Below, piece by piece: positions 1-10,476 of a stretch of DNA of 64,000 bases (positions within the stretch are counted from its first letter, which is position 1; each line of letters starts with the position of its first letter). The notes beneath the pieces were generated by a model that had not been told where the DNA came from, ran no database searches, and saw nothing but the letters and a program-made list of their open reading frames with translations. Position numbers and translations under genes: made by a program. Origin of the DNA: Scytonema hofmannii PCC 7110 (GTDB lineage: Bacteria; Cyanobacteriota; Cyanobacteriia; Cyanobacteriales; Nostocaceae); NCBI RefSeq assembly GCF_000346485.2, contig NZ_KQ976354.1, positions 5,998,824-6,062,823 on the forward strand, given 5' to 3'.

Positions 1-35
1 CTACGACCAATGTATATGTATCGTGCATTTCGTGA

Positions 36-248
36 ATTGGTATAACGCAGCCGCCGCCAGATATAAGGCGTTTGACGCGATTCAGCACAGCAGCACGTCT
101 GCATATGCCATCAGTAGTGACATCTATATATGATGTGTGTGATGTCAACGGGGTTTATGGTAGGTCTCTAGCCGCGATCGCTGCTATGTTGAACGATTCG
201 CGGACGCCACTGCAGTATTCAATTGCCTTTCTAGCGGATGCCCCATAG
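36..248 (+). other. Unassigned open stretch, possible 3' end of a gene
   Basis: One plus-strand frame stays open from about position 36 (after a stop at 33-35) to a TAG at 246-248. It would encode about 70 residues ending SIAFLADAP. The composition looks protein-like (ITQPPPDIRRLTRFS early, GRSLAAIAAMLND later), but I cannot assign a family. It lies in the same orientation as the broken ThDP-enzyme gene that follows, so it may be the tail of another decayed gene of that locus. It could also be chance. Confidence 0.2.
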
Positions 249-302
249 CTAATACACAAGTATGGCTGATTGTCAATCTATATGCATCTACCTTTACCGA
301 TT

Positions 303-968
303 ATGAGTTCTACAGATTATTCTCTCAAGACGAGTGCGACTAAAAAATTGGAACAAGACACCGTTGTTTCATTCGCACCAGATCGTGCTAAGCACCGAAA
401 GTATTCATCTCACTCTTCCATTCCTCCTGCGGATGCCCATTTAAATCGCCCGTTGGATACCTTGCCTTCCCCTAGCAGCCTGCAATCTACCCCTGTCTCG
501 GTAGCTTCTGCGGTGGTCAAGATGCTGGAAGAGATGGGAGTGCAGTACGCGTTTGGTGTTTCGGGAAGTGCGATTGAACAGAGCGCAGTGCCCTTTCCTC
601 CGGGACGCCACGCGAACGGGCAATCGCACTCTTCTAGCACGCACTGCAACATAGTTCAATCGAAGTGCTTCTCTTTGGTCACGAAGCACGAGCTGCGTTT
701 ACAGCTACTGAGGCGTACTTTGCAATTAGTCGTTTGGTCGTGGTGTTTACCACAACAGGTCTGGGGATCACTAACGCGCTAACAGCGCAGATGATTTTAC
801 ATTGGGATGGCTACTCGACTATGTTACTACTCTCGAATGCAGCAAGCAACTCTTAGAGATTTCTCTCTGGCTCGCCCTCGGTCTAGCACACCAGGGTGGC
901 TTTGTAGCTCATTTTAGTATCTCTACTGTCATCCAGACAAATTCAAGCAAGGAATTTTTCTACGAGTG
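303..968 (+). pseudogene. Broken ThDP-dependent enzyme (acetolactate synthase/ScyA-like), N-terminal part only
   Basis: The first frame contains the start of a thiamine-diphosphate enzyme N-terminal domain (SVASAVVKMLEEMGVQYAFGVSG, encoded around 502-570). The similarity then jumps to another frame from about 665 (FGHEARAAFTATEAYFA, then VVVFTTTGLGITNALT). It jumps again near 840-968 (LGLAHQGGFVAHFSISTVIQTN), which ends at a TGA. Full enzymes are about 550 residues, so the PYR domain is fragmented by frameshifts and the central and C-terminal ThDP domains are missing. Family members include acetolactate synthases and the scytonemin enzyme ScyA; this copy cannot be active. A diiron-oxygenase-like gene follows in the same direction. 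The start at the internal ATG (303) or at 270 is uncertain. Confidence 0.7.
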
Positions 969-1011
969 ACTTTCTTTCATTCTGAAACAACCGTAAGTGA
1001 GGAAATAAACC

Positions 1012-1860
1012 ATGCGTAATGACTGTTTAATCGATACTGAATCGGTATGGATTGTGCCTGATGGAATAGTGGTGAAGACTGCCAACCCCACTTTAGTGCA
1101 TCGACCCAATCCCACAAGGAACGACGATTCCTTCGCCCCAAAGATGATGAACGCAAACAGCATAGCTAAAACCCGGAAGCTTTTGGATGGGGCAATAGTA
1201 TTAGCCTGGAGGGATATAAAGTCAAGCCGCAGACCACCTGCCTTGACCTGCACGCGTTGGGTATGGCGGCTTGCTGGTCTCTATCATCTGTGCCATCCCA
1301 CCCCGCGATTGATGGAGGAAGCCGCGAAGCGCTTTGCTGCATCTGGCCGCAAGAGTTTGGCGCAGTGGGCTGTAGAGAAAGCCAGAGAGGAAGCAGGTCA
1401 CGACCAACTTGCCTTGCTCGATATCCAGTCGATGGGATATAAAGCCGAAGCTGTTGTAGAAGCGCTTGTTCCTCCCGCTGCAAAGGCTTTGATAGATCAC
1501 TTTACCCAAAGCGTGCGGGACTCAGATCCAATTGATTGCGTAGGTTATTCCTATACGGGGGAACGCCTAGCGATATGCAGAGGAGTGGAGTACATCCAGA
1601 TGGTGGAGGCATTGTTACCACCGGGTACCAATGCTACCCGCTGCCTGCGCGTACACAGTGCTGTTGGCACCGATGTAAAGCACGTAGAGGAGACGATTGA
1701 GATGATTGCAGCGCTTACTCCTGAGGAGCGTGTTCGCGTGGCGACCGCCTGTTACAAAGCCGCATTGTTGCGCTTCAGCCCACCCAAGGAATGCTATATA
1801 TCAGATGAGGAAATTCAGAATATGTTGAAACCACTAGAGCGTATAAACAACCACAGGTGA
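1012..1860 (+). CDS. Haem-oxygenase-like diiron (iron-containing redox) enzyme
   Basis: This 282-residue protein resembles the TenA/haem-oxygenase-fold iron-containing redox enzymes (HDO superfamily), helical proteins that bind two irons and oxidise acyl or amino-acid substrates. Candidate ligands are visible: E126/E127 and H130 in REEAGHD, E193 in GVEYIQMVEALL, H215, and D221 and H224 in GTDVKHVEE. These are the spaced helical Glu/His/Asp positions expected. The first 80-90 residues do not look like the family and may be a decayed upstream extension read in frame. An AGGA-type ribosome site precedes the ATG at 1012. Family members often lie beside ThDP enzymes or AMP ligases in biosynthetic clusters; here the preceding ThDP gene is broken, so this may be a survivor of a degraded cluster. 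Substrate unknown. Confidence 0.6.
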   Translation: MRNDCLIDTESVWIVPDGIVVKTANPTLVHRPNPTRNDDSFAPKMMNANSIAKTRKLLDGAIVLAWRDIKSSRRPPALTCTRWVWRLAGLYHLCHPTPRLMEEAAKRFAASGRKSLAQWAVEKAREEAGHDQLALLDIQSMGYKAEAVVEALVPPAAKALIDHFTQSVRDSDPIDCVGYSYTGERLAICRGVEYIQMVEALLPPGTNATRCLRVHSAVGTDVKHVEETIEMIAALTPEERVRVATACYKAALLRFSPPKECYISDEEIQNMLKPLERINNHR

Positions 1861-1960
1861 GACCTGGTTATCAACTGCTCACGTAGTAACTGAACAACTA
1901 AGGACAACTCGTCTAAAACACCCTTAACAGTACAACTCAAATAGCTACAAGGAGAAGACA

Positions 1961-2038
1961 ATGAAAACTACAACAGCTACAATTATCGAGCAGCAATCAA
2001 TGAAAACTACAACAGCTACAGTTATCGAGCAGCAATTT
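1961..2038 (+). repeat. 39-bp tandem duplication spanning a start codon
   Basis: Two adjacent 39-bp units (1961-1999 and 2000-2038) differ at only a few bases. Both begin with ATGAAAACTACAACAGCTAC. The unit length is a multiple of three, so the duplication adds 13 residues in frame. Confidence 0.9.
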
Positions 2039-2179
2039 TTGAATCCTGATTATTCTGCTAACAGCCTCATTAAGAGCAGCTTAGAGGTCTTGAATGACAT
2101 GGAGATTGATTTGGAAAGCATCATGGACAAAGAATTCGCACGAGGATTGCCAAGCGACATTGACGGCAGTGATGTTTAG
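1961..2179 (+). CDS. Small 72-residue protein with duplicated N-terminus
   Basis: A short ORF with a strong Shine-Dalgarno sequence (AAGGAGA, 7 bases before ATG). Its first 13 residues, MKTTTATIIEQQS, are repeated almost exactly as residues 14-26. The second copy supplies another ATG at 2000 but without its own ribosome site. The C-terminal half is acidic (NDMEIDLESIMDKEFARGLPSDIDGSDV). It lies 100 bp after the diiron enzyme on the same strand. It is not recognised as a known family. A small leader-like peptide near a biosynthetic oxidase could be a peptide precursor, but there is no modifying enzyme alongside, so this is only a possibility. Confidence 0.5.
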   Translation: MKTTTATIIEQQSMKTTTATVIEQQFLNPDYSANSLIKSSLEVLNDMEIDLESIMDKEFARGLPSDIDGSDV

Positions 2180-2205
2180 TTTTTGCTTGCTTATATAGTT
2201 TAATG

Positions 2206-2318
2206 GGCGTTGCATAAAATAGGGATGAATCATTGAACCGCGAAGACGCGAAGTGCGCGAAGAAGTTAGATTTTTTTGTTTACAACAATTCAAAAACATC
2301 CCGCAATTATGCAACGCC
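2206..2318. mobile_element. 113-bp MITE-like element with terminal inverted repeats and 8-bp target duplication
   Basis: The left end GGCGTTGCATAA (2206-2217) is matched by its inverse TTATGCAACGCC (2307-2318). After four mismatched positions a further six bases agree (GGGATG against CATCCC), giving 18 of 22 matches. The element is flanked by perfect 8-bp direct repeats, GTTTAATG at 2198-2205 and 2319-2326, as expected for a transposition target duplication. It is too short to code for a transposase. Its interior carries the 'GAACCGCGAAGACGCGAAG' type of interspersed repeat seen elsewhere in the window. Confidence 0.85.
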
Positions 2319-2568
2319 GTTTAATGAATCAGGTTTGAGTTAACAGTTGATGTCCCTGATTGTTTAGTCTCTGTCAAGTGAGTATTTAATGAAGCTCTGA
2401 GGCTGGTTAGACCTAACTACTGTGACAGATAGACGGTCAGAGATCATCCGTGACAAGTTAAATGTGGGTTCGCACATTTATATCCCCCATTCCGCACCCC
2501 AAGTATCAGATACAAATAAAGTAGTACAGACAAACTAAAAAAAGAGCCAACAAAAATCAATTAACTAA

Positions 2569-2748
2569 GAATTAATATCAATAAGCTACGAAGAGAAGCT
2601 AATTGTTAAAGACAAAGGAAAACAGCGCACCGATTCAACCCACGTACTGGCAGCAATTCGCAACTTGAATCGCCTGGAAAGCGTAGCCGAAACTTTGCGT
2701 GCAGCATTAAACGCAGTTGCCACGGTAATCACCCGGATTTCATATTAG
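2569..2748 (+). pseudogene. IS1182-type transposase remnant (C-proximal fragment)
   Basis: The frame from 2569 to a TAG at 2746-2748 contains KGKQRTDSTHVLAAIRNLNR followed by LESVAETLRAALNAVATV. This pattern is characteristic of IS1182-family DDE transposases (DSTHVLAAIR). Only about 60 residues of a roughly 500-residue protein remain, with no start codon. A small hairpin (AAATGTG...CACATTT, 2460-2479) lies upstream and could be an old element end. It abuts the 3' end of the NB-ARC/WD40 gene. Confidence 0.7.
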
Positions 2749-2753
2749 ATAGA

Positions 2754-5700
2754 CTATTTTTCGGAAGTAACTGCCCCAAGAATTTTCAGCCTAGCAATCG
2801 TCGCGGCAGTTAAACCTGTTGCCTCTCTAATATTTGTTCCCTCATATAATTTCCTGGGTTTCAAAGTCTTTAAGCACTCACTCGCGCTCACATCCCAAAT
2901 TCGAATTGTATCGTCAGTGCTGCTACTAGCCAAAGTTTGATTATCCGGGCTAAAAGCGACTGACCAGACAAAAGCCGAATGTCCATACAAGGTTCTTTTG
3001 CACTCACCAGTGCTGACATCCCACAACTTTACTGTGTGATCGGGGCTGCTACTGGCTATGATCTGACCATCTTCACTAAAGGCGACTGTTTTAACGATAG
3101 AATTATTCTCACCAACCTTAAAAGTCTTGAAACAAGCACTATTACTGACACTCCACAATCGGATTGTTCCGTCATAACCACCACTCGCCAGCAGTTCACC
3201 ATCCGGACTAAAAGCAATTGACCAAACCCAATTTGTATGCCCTTTTAGCGTTTCCTTGCACCCACCAGTGCTAACATCCCAAAGCTTTACTGTTTGATCC
3301 CATCCGCCACTCGCCACCGTCCTCCCATCTGGACTGAAGGCGACTGACGCAACCGCCGCCCCATGCCCTAGGAAGGTTTGCAGGGCTTGACCCGTATTGA
3401 CATCCCATAGCTTCACCATTTGATCGTCACTGCCGCTTACCAACATTTGCCCATCTGGGCTGAAGGCAACTGACGCAACCGCCGCACGATGTCCCAGGAA
3501 GGTTTGCAAGGCTTGACCCGCATTGACATCCCATAGCCTCACCGTTTGATCGTCACTGCCGCTTGCCAACATTTGCTCATCTGAACTGAAGGCAACCGAT
3601 CGAACCGCCGCACGATGTCCCAGGAAGGTTTGCAAGGCTTGACCCGCATTAACATCCCATAGCCTCACCGTGCTGTCTTGACTGCCACTTGCCAGCTTCC
3701 TCCCATCTGAACTGAAGGCAACTGACCAGGAATGACTAGTGTACCCACTAAAAGTTTTAAGACATTGACCGGTGCTAACGTTCCATAGTTTTATCGTTTG
3801 GTCATCACTGCTACTAGCAAGAAGATCCCCTTGCAAATTAAAGACAACAGAAAGCACCCAACCGGAATGTCCCTGAAGAATTCTAAGACATTGACCAGTG
3901 CTAATATTCCATAGCCTCACCGTCTGATCGAGACTACCACTAGCAATGAGATTGCCTTGAGGACTAATGGCAGATGACCAAACCGGAGCACAATGCCCGT
4001 GTAGAGTTTCGCTACATTCACCAGTGTTTAAGTCCCACAACTTCACTGTTTGGTCATCACTGCTACTCACTAGTATCCGACCGTCAGGACTGATAGTGAT
4101 TGACCGTACCCCATCATCATGTCCCTGAAAAATTTTTTTGCATTCATCAGTACCAATATCCCACAACCTAAGCGTGTTGTCATCACTACCGCTCGCTAGC
4201 GTCTGTCCGTCTGGACTAAAAGCTACTGATATTACCCAATTTGTATGTCCCCGAAAAGTTCTGAGGCATTCACCAGTGCTAACACTCCATAGCCTTATTG
4301 TGCAATCATTACTGCCACTGACTAACGTGTTACCATCCGGACTAAAGGCTACTGACCAAATCTCATTAGTATGTTTTTGAAAGGTTTGCAGGCATCGCCC
4401 CGTACCGACATCCCACAGGCGCACTGTATAGTCACTGCTTCCACTAGCAAGGATACTACCATCCGGACTAAAGGCTACTGACGGAATCCAGTTAGTGTGT
4501 CCCTTACAAGTCAGAAGGTGCTTCCAATCCGAAACTTGGTACAAGTGGATCTCACCACCAGTATCAGCCGTTGCCAAAAGTTTGCCATCAGGGCTAAAGG
4601 CTACCGAGGAAACACCACCAAACGTTTCAGCAAAAACAGACTTCGCCAGATCGGCATGAGCAAAATTGACATCATGCAACTGTACGCACTTGAGGTCGGC
4701 TTGCCAAACTGCTAAATGTGAGAAGTCATAGCCTCTCAAGTTAGTTCCCAGTTGACAAAACAGACTAATAATGTTACCAGCCGTGTACCCTGGTTCCAGC
4801 GGTGATGTCTCCCGCAGCCTCGCTATAATCTGAGTTAATTGCTCTTCAACGCCTCGTTTGCTCTTGAGGGCTACGATTAATCCGTTTAAGACAGGCTGGA
4901 GGATAAGGCGAACTTGTGTCTCTCTAATGTAGTCTTTCGCCGTCGCTTTTATCAAAGCATGGCATCTAAAAAGCTCAATCTTCTTAGTTGCAATCTCCTC
5001 ACAAACTTGCTCTATGAATCGCTGAGTCACATACTCCATAACTACAGGTTGTAGCGTGAAGAGTGCTGCGCTTTTCTCAACTAGCGATCGCCTCACCAGA
5101 GACTCCAGAGCTTCCAGTAATTTTTGTGGTGGTACTGGTGATACTATATCTTCTTGCAACTCTAATAGCGAAACTTGCTCGCGATTAATTGCCAGCCAGT
5201 ACATTATATCCTTTTCTAAACATGACAAGCGCTCAAACTGCTGGTCTAGTAGATCACAAATATCGCCAAAAACAGTTGTTTCTTGTTGCAAAAATTTAGT
5301 AACATTACCACAAAATACATCTTGAATGGTCGTAGCAACCACTTTCAAAGCTAAGGCATTACCAGCATAGCGATCGATAAGTGTTCCGATCTCGGACTCT
5401 GAAGCAGCGATCCCCTTAAGTTTCAAAATTTCCTGCCCGTCCACTGATTTCAGACCACCTAGCAAAAATGAGCGCACAGGGAATGCTTCTCCTTCTAGTG
5501 ATGCCACTTCTTTAGGTTTTTCCCTACTTGTCAGTACTAAGCAGCTTTGGTGATTAGCTTCTCCCACCCGTCTAAGCAGATCCCCATACTCCTCATACCC
5601 CTCTCGATAAAGTCCCGCTCGACTACCACTACGCAAAATCGACTCCATATTATCTAGTACCAGCAGACAGCGTGAGGCTCGCAGACAATCAATCAGTCGC

Positions 5701-6290
5701 GACACTCTATCGCCTACGCTTTCTGGTAAAGAAGCTTCTGTTTCCTGCTCTTTGGACAAAAACTGAATCAGGTTAGCCAGGATAGCTTTAATAGGGGGAG
5801 CTTCTCGTAGCGATCGCCATATAATATACTCAAAACTATATTTAATCTGTTCTGCCAGCTTTACAGACAGAGCTGATTTACCAATTCCCCCCATTCCCAA
5901 CAGTGCAACTAGTTTACAGCGATCCTCAAGAATCAATTGCTCTAATTTATTGAGTTCTTCTATACGTCCATAAAAAACTGACAAACAGATTGCTTCTCCC
6001 CAATCTTGACGCTGACATTGATCCGAATGTGTATAGCAATCTTTATCCAGTCCTACATTAAAAGCTTGGAAGAAATACTCAAGTGTTTTTTTGTCAACTG
6101 CGTCTTCGCGAGACAACACCTTAGAGATTGTAGCAGTATTTATTCCAATGCGTTCAGCTAAATCTTCTAATGTATACCTGTTTCCATAATTTTCATTGAC
6201 TTCAGAAGCCAGTTTTGCCGCCTGAAGTTTTTGCAATCCTTGTGGCGTAAGGATAAGACCTCGTTTACGTTTCTGCTTTGGAAGATTCAT
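2754..6290 (-). CDS. NB-ARC ATPase with N-terminal HTH and 14 WD40 repeats
   Basis: A 1178-residue STAND-type signalling ATPase. Residues about 38-75 form a helix-turn-helix ([19 protein letters not shown]). The NB-ARC domain starts near 105 with Walker A GMGGIGKS at 132-139 and a LLVLDNME Walker B region. A pentapeptide-like linker (NLRGYDF..., ADLAKSVF) precedes WD40 repeats from about 555 to 1140. I count 14 GH...SVAFSPDG...LWD units, enough for two seven-bladed propellers. Repeats 8-11 are almost identical to each other. The C-terminal tail ([21 protein letters not shown]) matches that of the second WD40 gene at 30.4-33.3 kb. Such proteins are thought to oligomerise on sensing a ligand through the propeller; the ligand and output are unknown. 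A monocistronic minus-strand gene. Confidence 0.9.
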   Translation of the reverse strand: MNLPKQKRKRGLILTPQGLQKLQAAKLASEVNENYGNRYTLEDLAERIGINTATISKVLSREDAVDKKTLEYFFQAFNVGLDKDCYTHSDQCQRQDWGEAICLSVFYGRIEELNKLEQLILEDRCKLVALLGMGGIGKSALSVKLAEQIKYSFEYIIWRSLREAPPIKAILANLIQFLSKEQETEASLPESVGDRVSRLIDCLRASRCLLVLDNMESILRSGSRAGLYREGYEEYGDLLRRVGEANHQSCLVLTSREKPKEVASLEGEAFPVRSFLLGGLKSVDGQEILKLKGIAASESEIGTLIDRYAGNALALKVVATTIQDVFCGNVTKFLQQETTVFGDICDLLDQQFERLSCLEKDIMYWLAINREQVSLLELQEDIVSPVPPQKLLEALESLVRRSLVEKSAALFTLQPVVMEYVTQRFIEQVCEEIATKKIELFRCHALIKATAKDYIRETQVRLILQPVLNGLIVALKSKRGVEEQLTQIIARLRETSPLEPGYTAGNIISLFCQLGTNLRGYDFSHLAVWQADLKCVQLHDVNFAHADLAKSVFAETFGGVSSVAFSPDGKLLATADTGGEIHLYQVSDWKHLLTCKGHTNWIPSVAFSPDGSILASGSSDYTVRLWDVGTGRCLQTFQKHTNEIWSVAFSPDGNTLVSGSNDCTIRLWSVSTGECLRTFRGHTNWVISVAFSPDGQTLASGSDDNTLRLWDIGTDECKKIFQGHDDGVRSITISPDGRILVSSSDDQTVKLWDLNTGECSETLHGHCAPVWSSAISPQGNLIASGSLDQTVRLWNISTGQCLRILQGHSGWVLSVVFNLQGDLLASSSDDQTIKLWNVSTGQCLKTFSGYTSHSWSVAFSSDGRKLASGSQDSTVRLWDVNAGQALQTFLGHRAAVRSVAFSSDEQMLASGSDDQTVRLWDVNAGQALQTFLGHRAAVASVAFSPDGQMLVSGSDDQMVKLWDVNTGQALQTFLGHGAAVASVAFSPDGRTVASGGWDQTVKLWDVSTGGCKETLKGHTNWVWSIAFSPDGELLASGGYDGTIRLWSVSNSACFKTFKVGENNSIVKTVAFSEDGQIIASSSPDHTVKLWDVSTGECKRTLYGHSAFVWSVAFSPDNQTLASSSTDDTIRIWDVSASECLKTLKPRKLYEGTNIREATGLTAATIARLKILGAVTSEK

Positions 6291-6733
6291 AATAAAGCCC
6301 TTCTTCGTAGTCGTAACATCACTTGCTCCCCTACGCCATTACCGTAGTTGCTATGAAGCGAAATTCAGTAACTGAAAGCACTATTTGTAGCCTAGCCTTT
6401 CGGTACAGGCGCGAATAAGTTGCTACATCCACAAGTAAGAGGGTATCACAAAAGTTCTTACAGCCGTAAGCACTTAAGCTCTACTTTGTAAAGTATCTTA
6501 TTTTGGTTTCCCTAGCTTCTGTCAAAAGTATTAGTTTATGCTAAGCTACTATGTATCCAATAATATTTTATTTTTTAGCGCAATAGGTAGTTAGGACGAA
6601 CAGCCGTTCGCTCCTACTCGTCTGAAATAAGCATTATCCGTTAATACACATGATGTTTAATTTGTACAGTACGTAAGTCGTAAAAGTAACAAAAAAGCTA
6701 TGGTTCTCATTAGATTTTTTTATAGTAATTTGA
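6291..6733. other. Intergenic region without recognisable gene
   Basis: 443 bp between the NB-ARC/WD40 gene and the ribbon-helix-helix gene, presumably holding the WD40 gene's promoter. A short imperfect hairpin (AGGACGAACAGCCGTTCGC at about 6591-6613) is visible. No coding or RNA feature could be supported. Confidence 0.5.
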
Positions 6734-7081
6734 TTAAAGCGGCGAAGGTTCAGAACTAGAACCACTCATTTCCACCCATTGCTTAATGAGTGCATATAAA
6801 ATATAACGTATTGTAACTTGTTTCTGAGCGCAGAGCAATTTGAACTGAAGCTTTAAAGATTTTGGGACGTATGCTTTAACATCCTCAGAGTCTTGGTTAG
6901 ACAAATTAATGAAGGATTTAGTAACAGGCGCATCTGCTTGTATCCATCGCCCAATCAAATCCTCCAATACCTCACTCATCTCCAATTCTTTCTGTACACA
7001 GAGAACCTTGAACTGAAGTTTTAAAGTTTTTGGTATAGCTCCCTTGACAACTACAGTTTCTTCACTATCTTTTTTAGCCAC
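6734..7081 (-). CDS. Tandem ribbon-helix-helix-like protein
   Basis: A 115-residue protein built from two similar halves. Residues about 12-47 (VKGAIPKTLKLQFKVLCVQK...LIGRWIQ) repeat at about 68-104 (VKAYVPKSLKLQFKLLCAQK...LIKQWVE). Each half has a short beta strand followed by two helices, the pattern of CopG/Arc ribbon-helix-helix DNA-binding domains. Normal RHH proteins dimerise from one domain per chain; a covalent pair would act as a single-chain dimer. It stands alone with no toxin gene next to it, so an orphan antitoxin, partition or transcription-regulator role are all possible. No exact family is recognised. Confidence 0.6.
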   Translation of the reverse strand: MAKKDSEETVVVKGAIPKTLKLQFKVLCVQKELEMSEVLEDLIGRWIQADAPVTKSFINLSNQDSEDVKAYVPKSLKLQFKLLCAQKQVTIRYILYALIKQWVEMSGSSSEPSPL

Positions 7082-7677
7082 AAACTCATAAATTATGGTA
7101 CACTTTTTGGTTAAGATATTTGCTTTGGTATTCTAGTACTCCTAGATAATTCATGAGCGAAGAAATCCCGTAACTTCTGAGAAACTGGGTTTCTGAGAGC
7201 GAGATTTTTTACAACTCAAGTAGGATTGCCACAGATCTTTGCTTTTTAATGCCAAAGCTAAATATCAAATGCATTCGATAAACACTTTGCAGTAAGTACG
7301 TGTTTAAGGCAGAAACAACTTCAATTTGGGGATTGTTAACTCGCTAAAAGTGGTTTTTGTCCACGTCTTGTTTTTCCTAACACTCCTATTTATTGAATAA
7401 TTCAATCTAATATTATGCAGGTTGAAAATTTTGAACAGTTAAGAACGGTAAATTAAGGCGAAACTTAATGTGTATTTTAAAAAAAATGCCAGTATACAAA
7501 CGTAATATAAAGAAAAATTAATATAATTCAACCTACTGAATGAGTTCGTGTTGCATATTAGATGGTTAATAACTTCACACAAAGACGCAAAGAATAAGGT
7601 TAGCGTCTTTGTATGAGATTTAAAGAAAAAGCATTACACAAGCGTGCAAAACTTGAACGGTTTATTAACGGTGGTTG
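7082..7677. other. AT-rich intergenic region
   Basis: About 600 bp between the RHH gene (presumably its promoter) and the 3' end of the GH63 operon. Apart from the hairpin at 7579-7612, no gene, RNA or repeat could be supported. The plus-strand ORF that begins here is the antisense of the GH63 gene. Confidence 0.5.
7579..7612. terminator. Hairpin downstream of the sugar operon
   Basis: A perfect 10-bp stem, ACAAAGACGC (7579-7588) and GCGTCTTTGT (7603-7612), with a 14-nt loop, lies 66 bp beyond the stop of the last operon gene. It lacks a clear U-run on the minus strand, so it may be a processing or stability hairpin rather than an intrinsic terminator. Confidence 0.4.
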
Positions 7678-10446
7678 TCAAGCTAACGAGCCTACAGTAG
7701 AAGGTGTAGCGTTAGCCTTCACAACTTTTGCCAAAGTATCGTCAGTTTTTGCAACAAAACCATTTTCTCCGCCATATTCTGCGTACTGCTGGATGAGTTT
7801 TGCCACTAAACCCGTCCAGCCTGTTTGATGGCTGGCACCAATTCCGGCACCGTTATCGCCATGAAAATACTCATTGAAAAGAATCAGATTGCACCAATGA
7901 GGGTTTGTTTGGAATGTTTCTGTGCCGCCATAAACAGGTCGCTGACCAGATGGTTCTTGCAAGAAAATTCGAGTCAGCCTTTGAGATAACTCAGCTGCAA
8001 CTTCCCAAAGTGTCATCATTTGACCAGAACCGGTTGGACACTCCACTTTGAAATCGTCGCCCAAGTAATGATGGAACTTTTGGAGTGACTCGACGATCAG
8101 ATAATTTATGGGGAACCAAATCGGTCCACGCCAGTTGGAATTGCCGCCAAACAGAGCGGTGCTGGACTCGGCGGGTTCGTAATCCACCCGGTACTCTTGG
8201 CCATCTATTGCAAGAATGTAGGGATGAGATGCATGAATTTTAGAGACAGCGCGGATGCCATAGGGACTTAAGAATTCTGTCTCATCTAGCATTTTTTGCA
8301 GGATGCGGCGGAGTTTATCTCGATACGCGATCGCTAGCAGTCTTCTGGCACCAACACCAGGTGTTTGCATACAGGCAACATTTCGGCTCAAGTCAGGGCG
8401 ATTGCGAATAAACCACTCCATCCGCCGTCTAAAGCCTGGTAACATCTTCAAATCTTCTGGTTCCAGGGTGGTAACGGCAAAAAGTGGGGATAACCCTACT
8501 ATCGAGCGCACTTTCATGGGACAATGGCGACCATCGGGCAAATGCAGCGCATCGTAGTAAAAGCCATCAGCTTCATCCCATAAAGCTATTTCTTCCTTGC
8601 CAATGCCGTCTATGGCATCAGCAATGTAAAGGAAATGTTCAAAAAACTTGCTGGCAATATCTTCATAGGTTGAATTGTCTTTTGCCAGTTCCAGTGCGAT
8701 CGCCAGCATATTCAGACAATACATCCCCATCCAGCTAGTGCCATCCGCCTGATTAATATGTCCACCTGTAGGAAGTTCAGCACTTCTGTCAAAAACACCG
8801 ATATTGTCCAATCCCAAGAAGCCGCCCTGAAAAACATTGTTTCCTTCTACATCCTTCCGATTCACCCACCAGGTAAAATTGAGCAGCAATTTCTGAAACA
8901 CACGTTCCAGAAAATCTTTATCAGCGCGTCCATACATTTTTCTTTCTATCTGATAGATACGCATGGCAGCCCAAGCGTGAACAGGCGGGTTGACATCGCC
9001 AAAAGTCCACTCATATGCAGGAATTTGACCGTTAGGGTGCATATACCACTCCCGTGTCAGTACATCCAACTGGTACTTGGCAAAATCTGGGTCAATCATT
9101 GCGAGTGGGATTAGATGAAACGCCAAATCCCAAGCTGCAAACCAAGGGTATTCCCACTTGTCAGGCATGGAGAGAATGTCATCATTAAATAGATGAATCC
9201 ACTCATGATTTCTGCCGTGCTTGCGTTCGGGCGGTGGCAGAGGACTCCCTGGATCGCCTTTAAGCCATTCTTCGACTACGTAGTAATAGAATTGCTTACT
9301 CCACAACATACCAGCAAATGCCTGTCGTTGGACATTTCGCATATCCTTAGATAGCTGGAAGGGACAAATACGGTGATAAAATTCATCTGCTTCCGAGATC
9401 CGATTTTGAAAAATTCTCTCAAACTCAGCACCGAATGGTTCTACATCCTTTTCTACCTCCCTTTGATAAAGGCGGGATGGGGAGATGTCGCTCAGCCGCA
9501 GCCGTACTACTTTGGTTTCGCCTGCACCAATTGACAATTCATAATAGGCTGAGGTTTTGGTGCCGATAAGATTGGGATTGACAGCTTCTTTTTGACCATG
9601 CACCACATAGTTGTTAATTCCATCTTTGACATAGGGAAAAGCATTACTCACCCCAAATAATCTTTCATGGTTAGTTTCATTTTCTGTAAAAAGCAGTTGG
9701 GTTACACCATCACAGTAAAACCATCTATCTCCTAGCGTTGGATGGGAGGCTTCTATGACGCTTAAGTGAGTATCAGATTTGAAAAGCTTAAGAAAAGGTT
9801 TTTCTTTACTGGGGTCCCAAGACCAGGTATTCCGAAACCAGAGTGTTGGCAAAAGATACAGCGTTTTCGCTTCTGGTCCCCTGTTGGTGATACTGACTTT
9901 AATTAAAATATCTTCAGGTGAATTCTTTGCATACTCTACGATGACATCAAAGTAGCGATCGTCGGCAAACACACCCGTATCAAGCAATTCAAATTCTGGA
10001 CTCTTGCGATCTCTGCGTCGATTTTCTTCAACTAATTGGGCATAGGGGAAAGCAGCTTGGGGATATTTGTAAAGATATTTCATGTAGGAGTGCGTGGGGG
10101 TATTGTCTAGATAGAAGTAGTATTCTTTGACATCTTCCCCATGATTGCCTTCACGTCCCGTTAAACCAAACATTCTCTCTTTAAGAATGGTATCCTCTCC
10201 ATTCCAGAGAGCAATGGCAAAACAAAGTCGTTGATGGTTATCTGAAATTCCAGCGATGCCATCCTCTCCCCAGCGGTAAGCGCGGGAACGGGCTTGGTCA
10301 TGGGTGAAGTAGTCCCAAGCTTCTCCAGTCGCGCTGTAATCTTCTCGCACTGTTCCCCACTGTCGTTCACTCAAATAAGGACCCCACCGCTTCCAGTACG
10401 CTGTGCGATCGCGATCGGCTACCAATCTTGCTTCTTCTTGAGTCAT
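7678..10446 (-). CDS. GH63-type glucosidase (MGH1-like)
   Basis: A 922-residue protein of the glycoside hydrolase 63/mannosylglycerate-hydrolase-like family, (alpha/alpha)6-barrel enzymes that release glucose from alpha-glucosides. Family hallmarks are the N-terminal [26 protein letters not shown] region and the aromatic catalytic barrel ([55 protein letters not shown]). The C-terminal [12 protein letters not shown]...[22 protein letters not shown] also fits. There is no signal peptide, so it should be cytoplasmic. It is the last gene of the operon, 30 bp after the SDR gene. Its product, glucose, is the substrate of the glucokinase and possibly of the SDR encoded upstream. The natural glucoside (storage glucan, compatible solute or imported sugar) cannot be told from sequence. 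Confidence 0.85.
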   Translation of the reverse strand: MTQEEARLVADRDRTAYWKRWGPYLSERQWGTVREDYSATGEAWDYFTHDQARSRAYRWGEDGIAGISDNHQRLCFAIALWNGEDTILKERMFGLTGREGNHGEDVKEYYFYLDNTPTHSYMKYLYKYPQAAFPYAQLVEENRRRDRKSPEFELLDTGVFADDRYFDVIVEYAKNSPEDILIKVSITNRGPEAKTLYLLPTLWFRNTWSWDPSKEKPFLKLFKSDTHLSVIEASHPTLGDRWFYCDGVTQLLFTENETNHERLFGVSNAFPYVKDGINNYVVHGQKEAVNPNLIGTKTSAYYELSIGAGETKVVRLRLSDISPSRLYQREVEKDVEPFGAEFERIFQNRISEADEFYHRICPFQLSKDMRNVQRQAFAGMLWSKQFYYYVVEEWLKGDPGSPLPPPERKHGRNHEWIHLFNDDILSMPDKWEYPWFAAWDLAFHLIPLAMIDPDFAKYQLDVLTREWYMHPNGQIPAYEWTFGDVNPPVHAWAAMRIYQIERKMYGRADKDFLERVFQKLLLNFTWWVNRKDVEGNNVFQGGFLGLDNIGVFDRSAELPTGGHINQADGTSWMGMYCLNMLAIALELAKDNSTYEDIASKFFEHFLYIADAIDGIGKEEIALWDEADGFYYDALHLPDGRHCPMKVRSIVGLSPLFAVTTLEPEDLKMLPGFRRRMEWFIRNRPDLSRNVACMQTPGVGARRLLAIAYRDKLRRILQKMLDETEFLSPYGIRAVSKIHASHPYILAIDGQEYRVDYEPAESSTALFGGNSNWRGPIWFPINYLIVESLQKFHHYLGDDFKVECPTGSGQMMTLWEVAAELSQRLTRIFLQEPSGQRPVYGGTETFQTNPHWCNLILFNEYFHGDNGAGIGASHQTGWTGLVAKLIQQYAEYGGENGFVAKTDDTLAKVVKANATPSTVGSLA

Positions 10447-10476
10447 AATTTTATTTCCAGATAATATTTAATCACA

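Noticed and set aside
2081-2314. Minus-strand 77-codon ORF overlapping the small peptide gene and MITE
   Set aside because: Lies across the MITE and antisense to a better-supported ORF.
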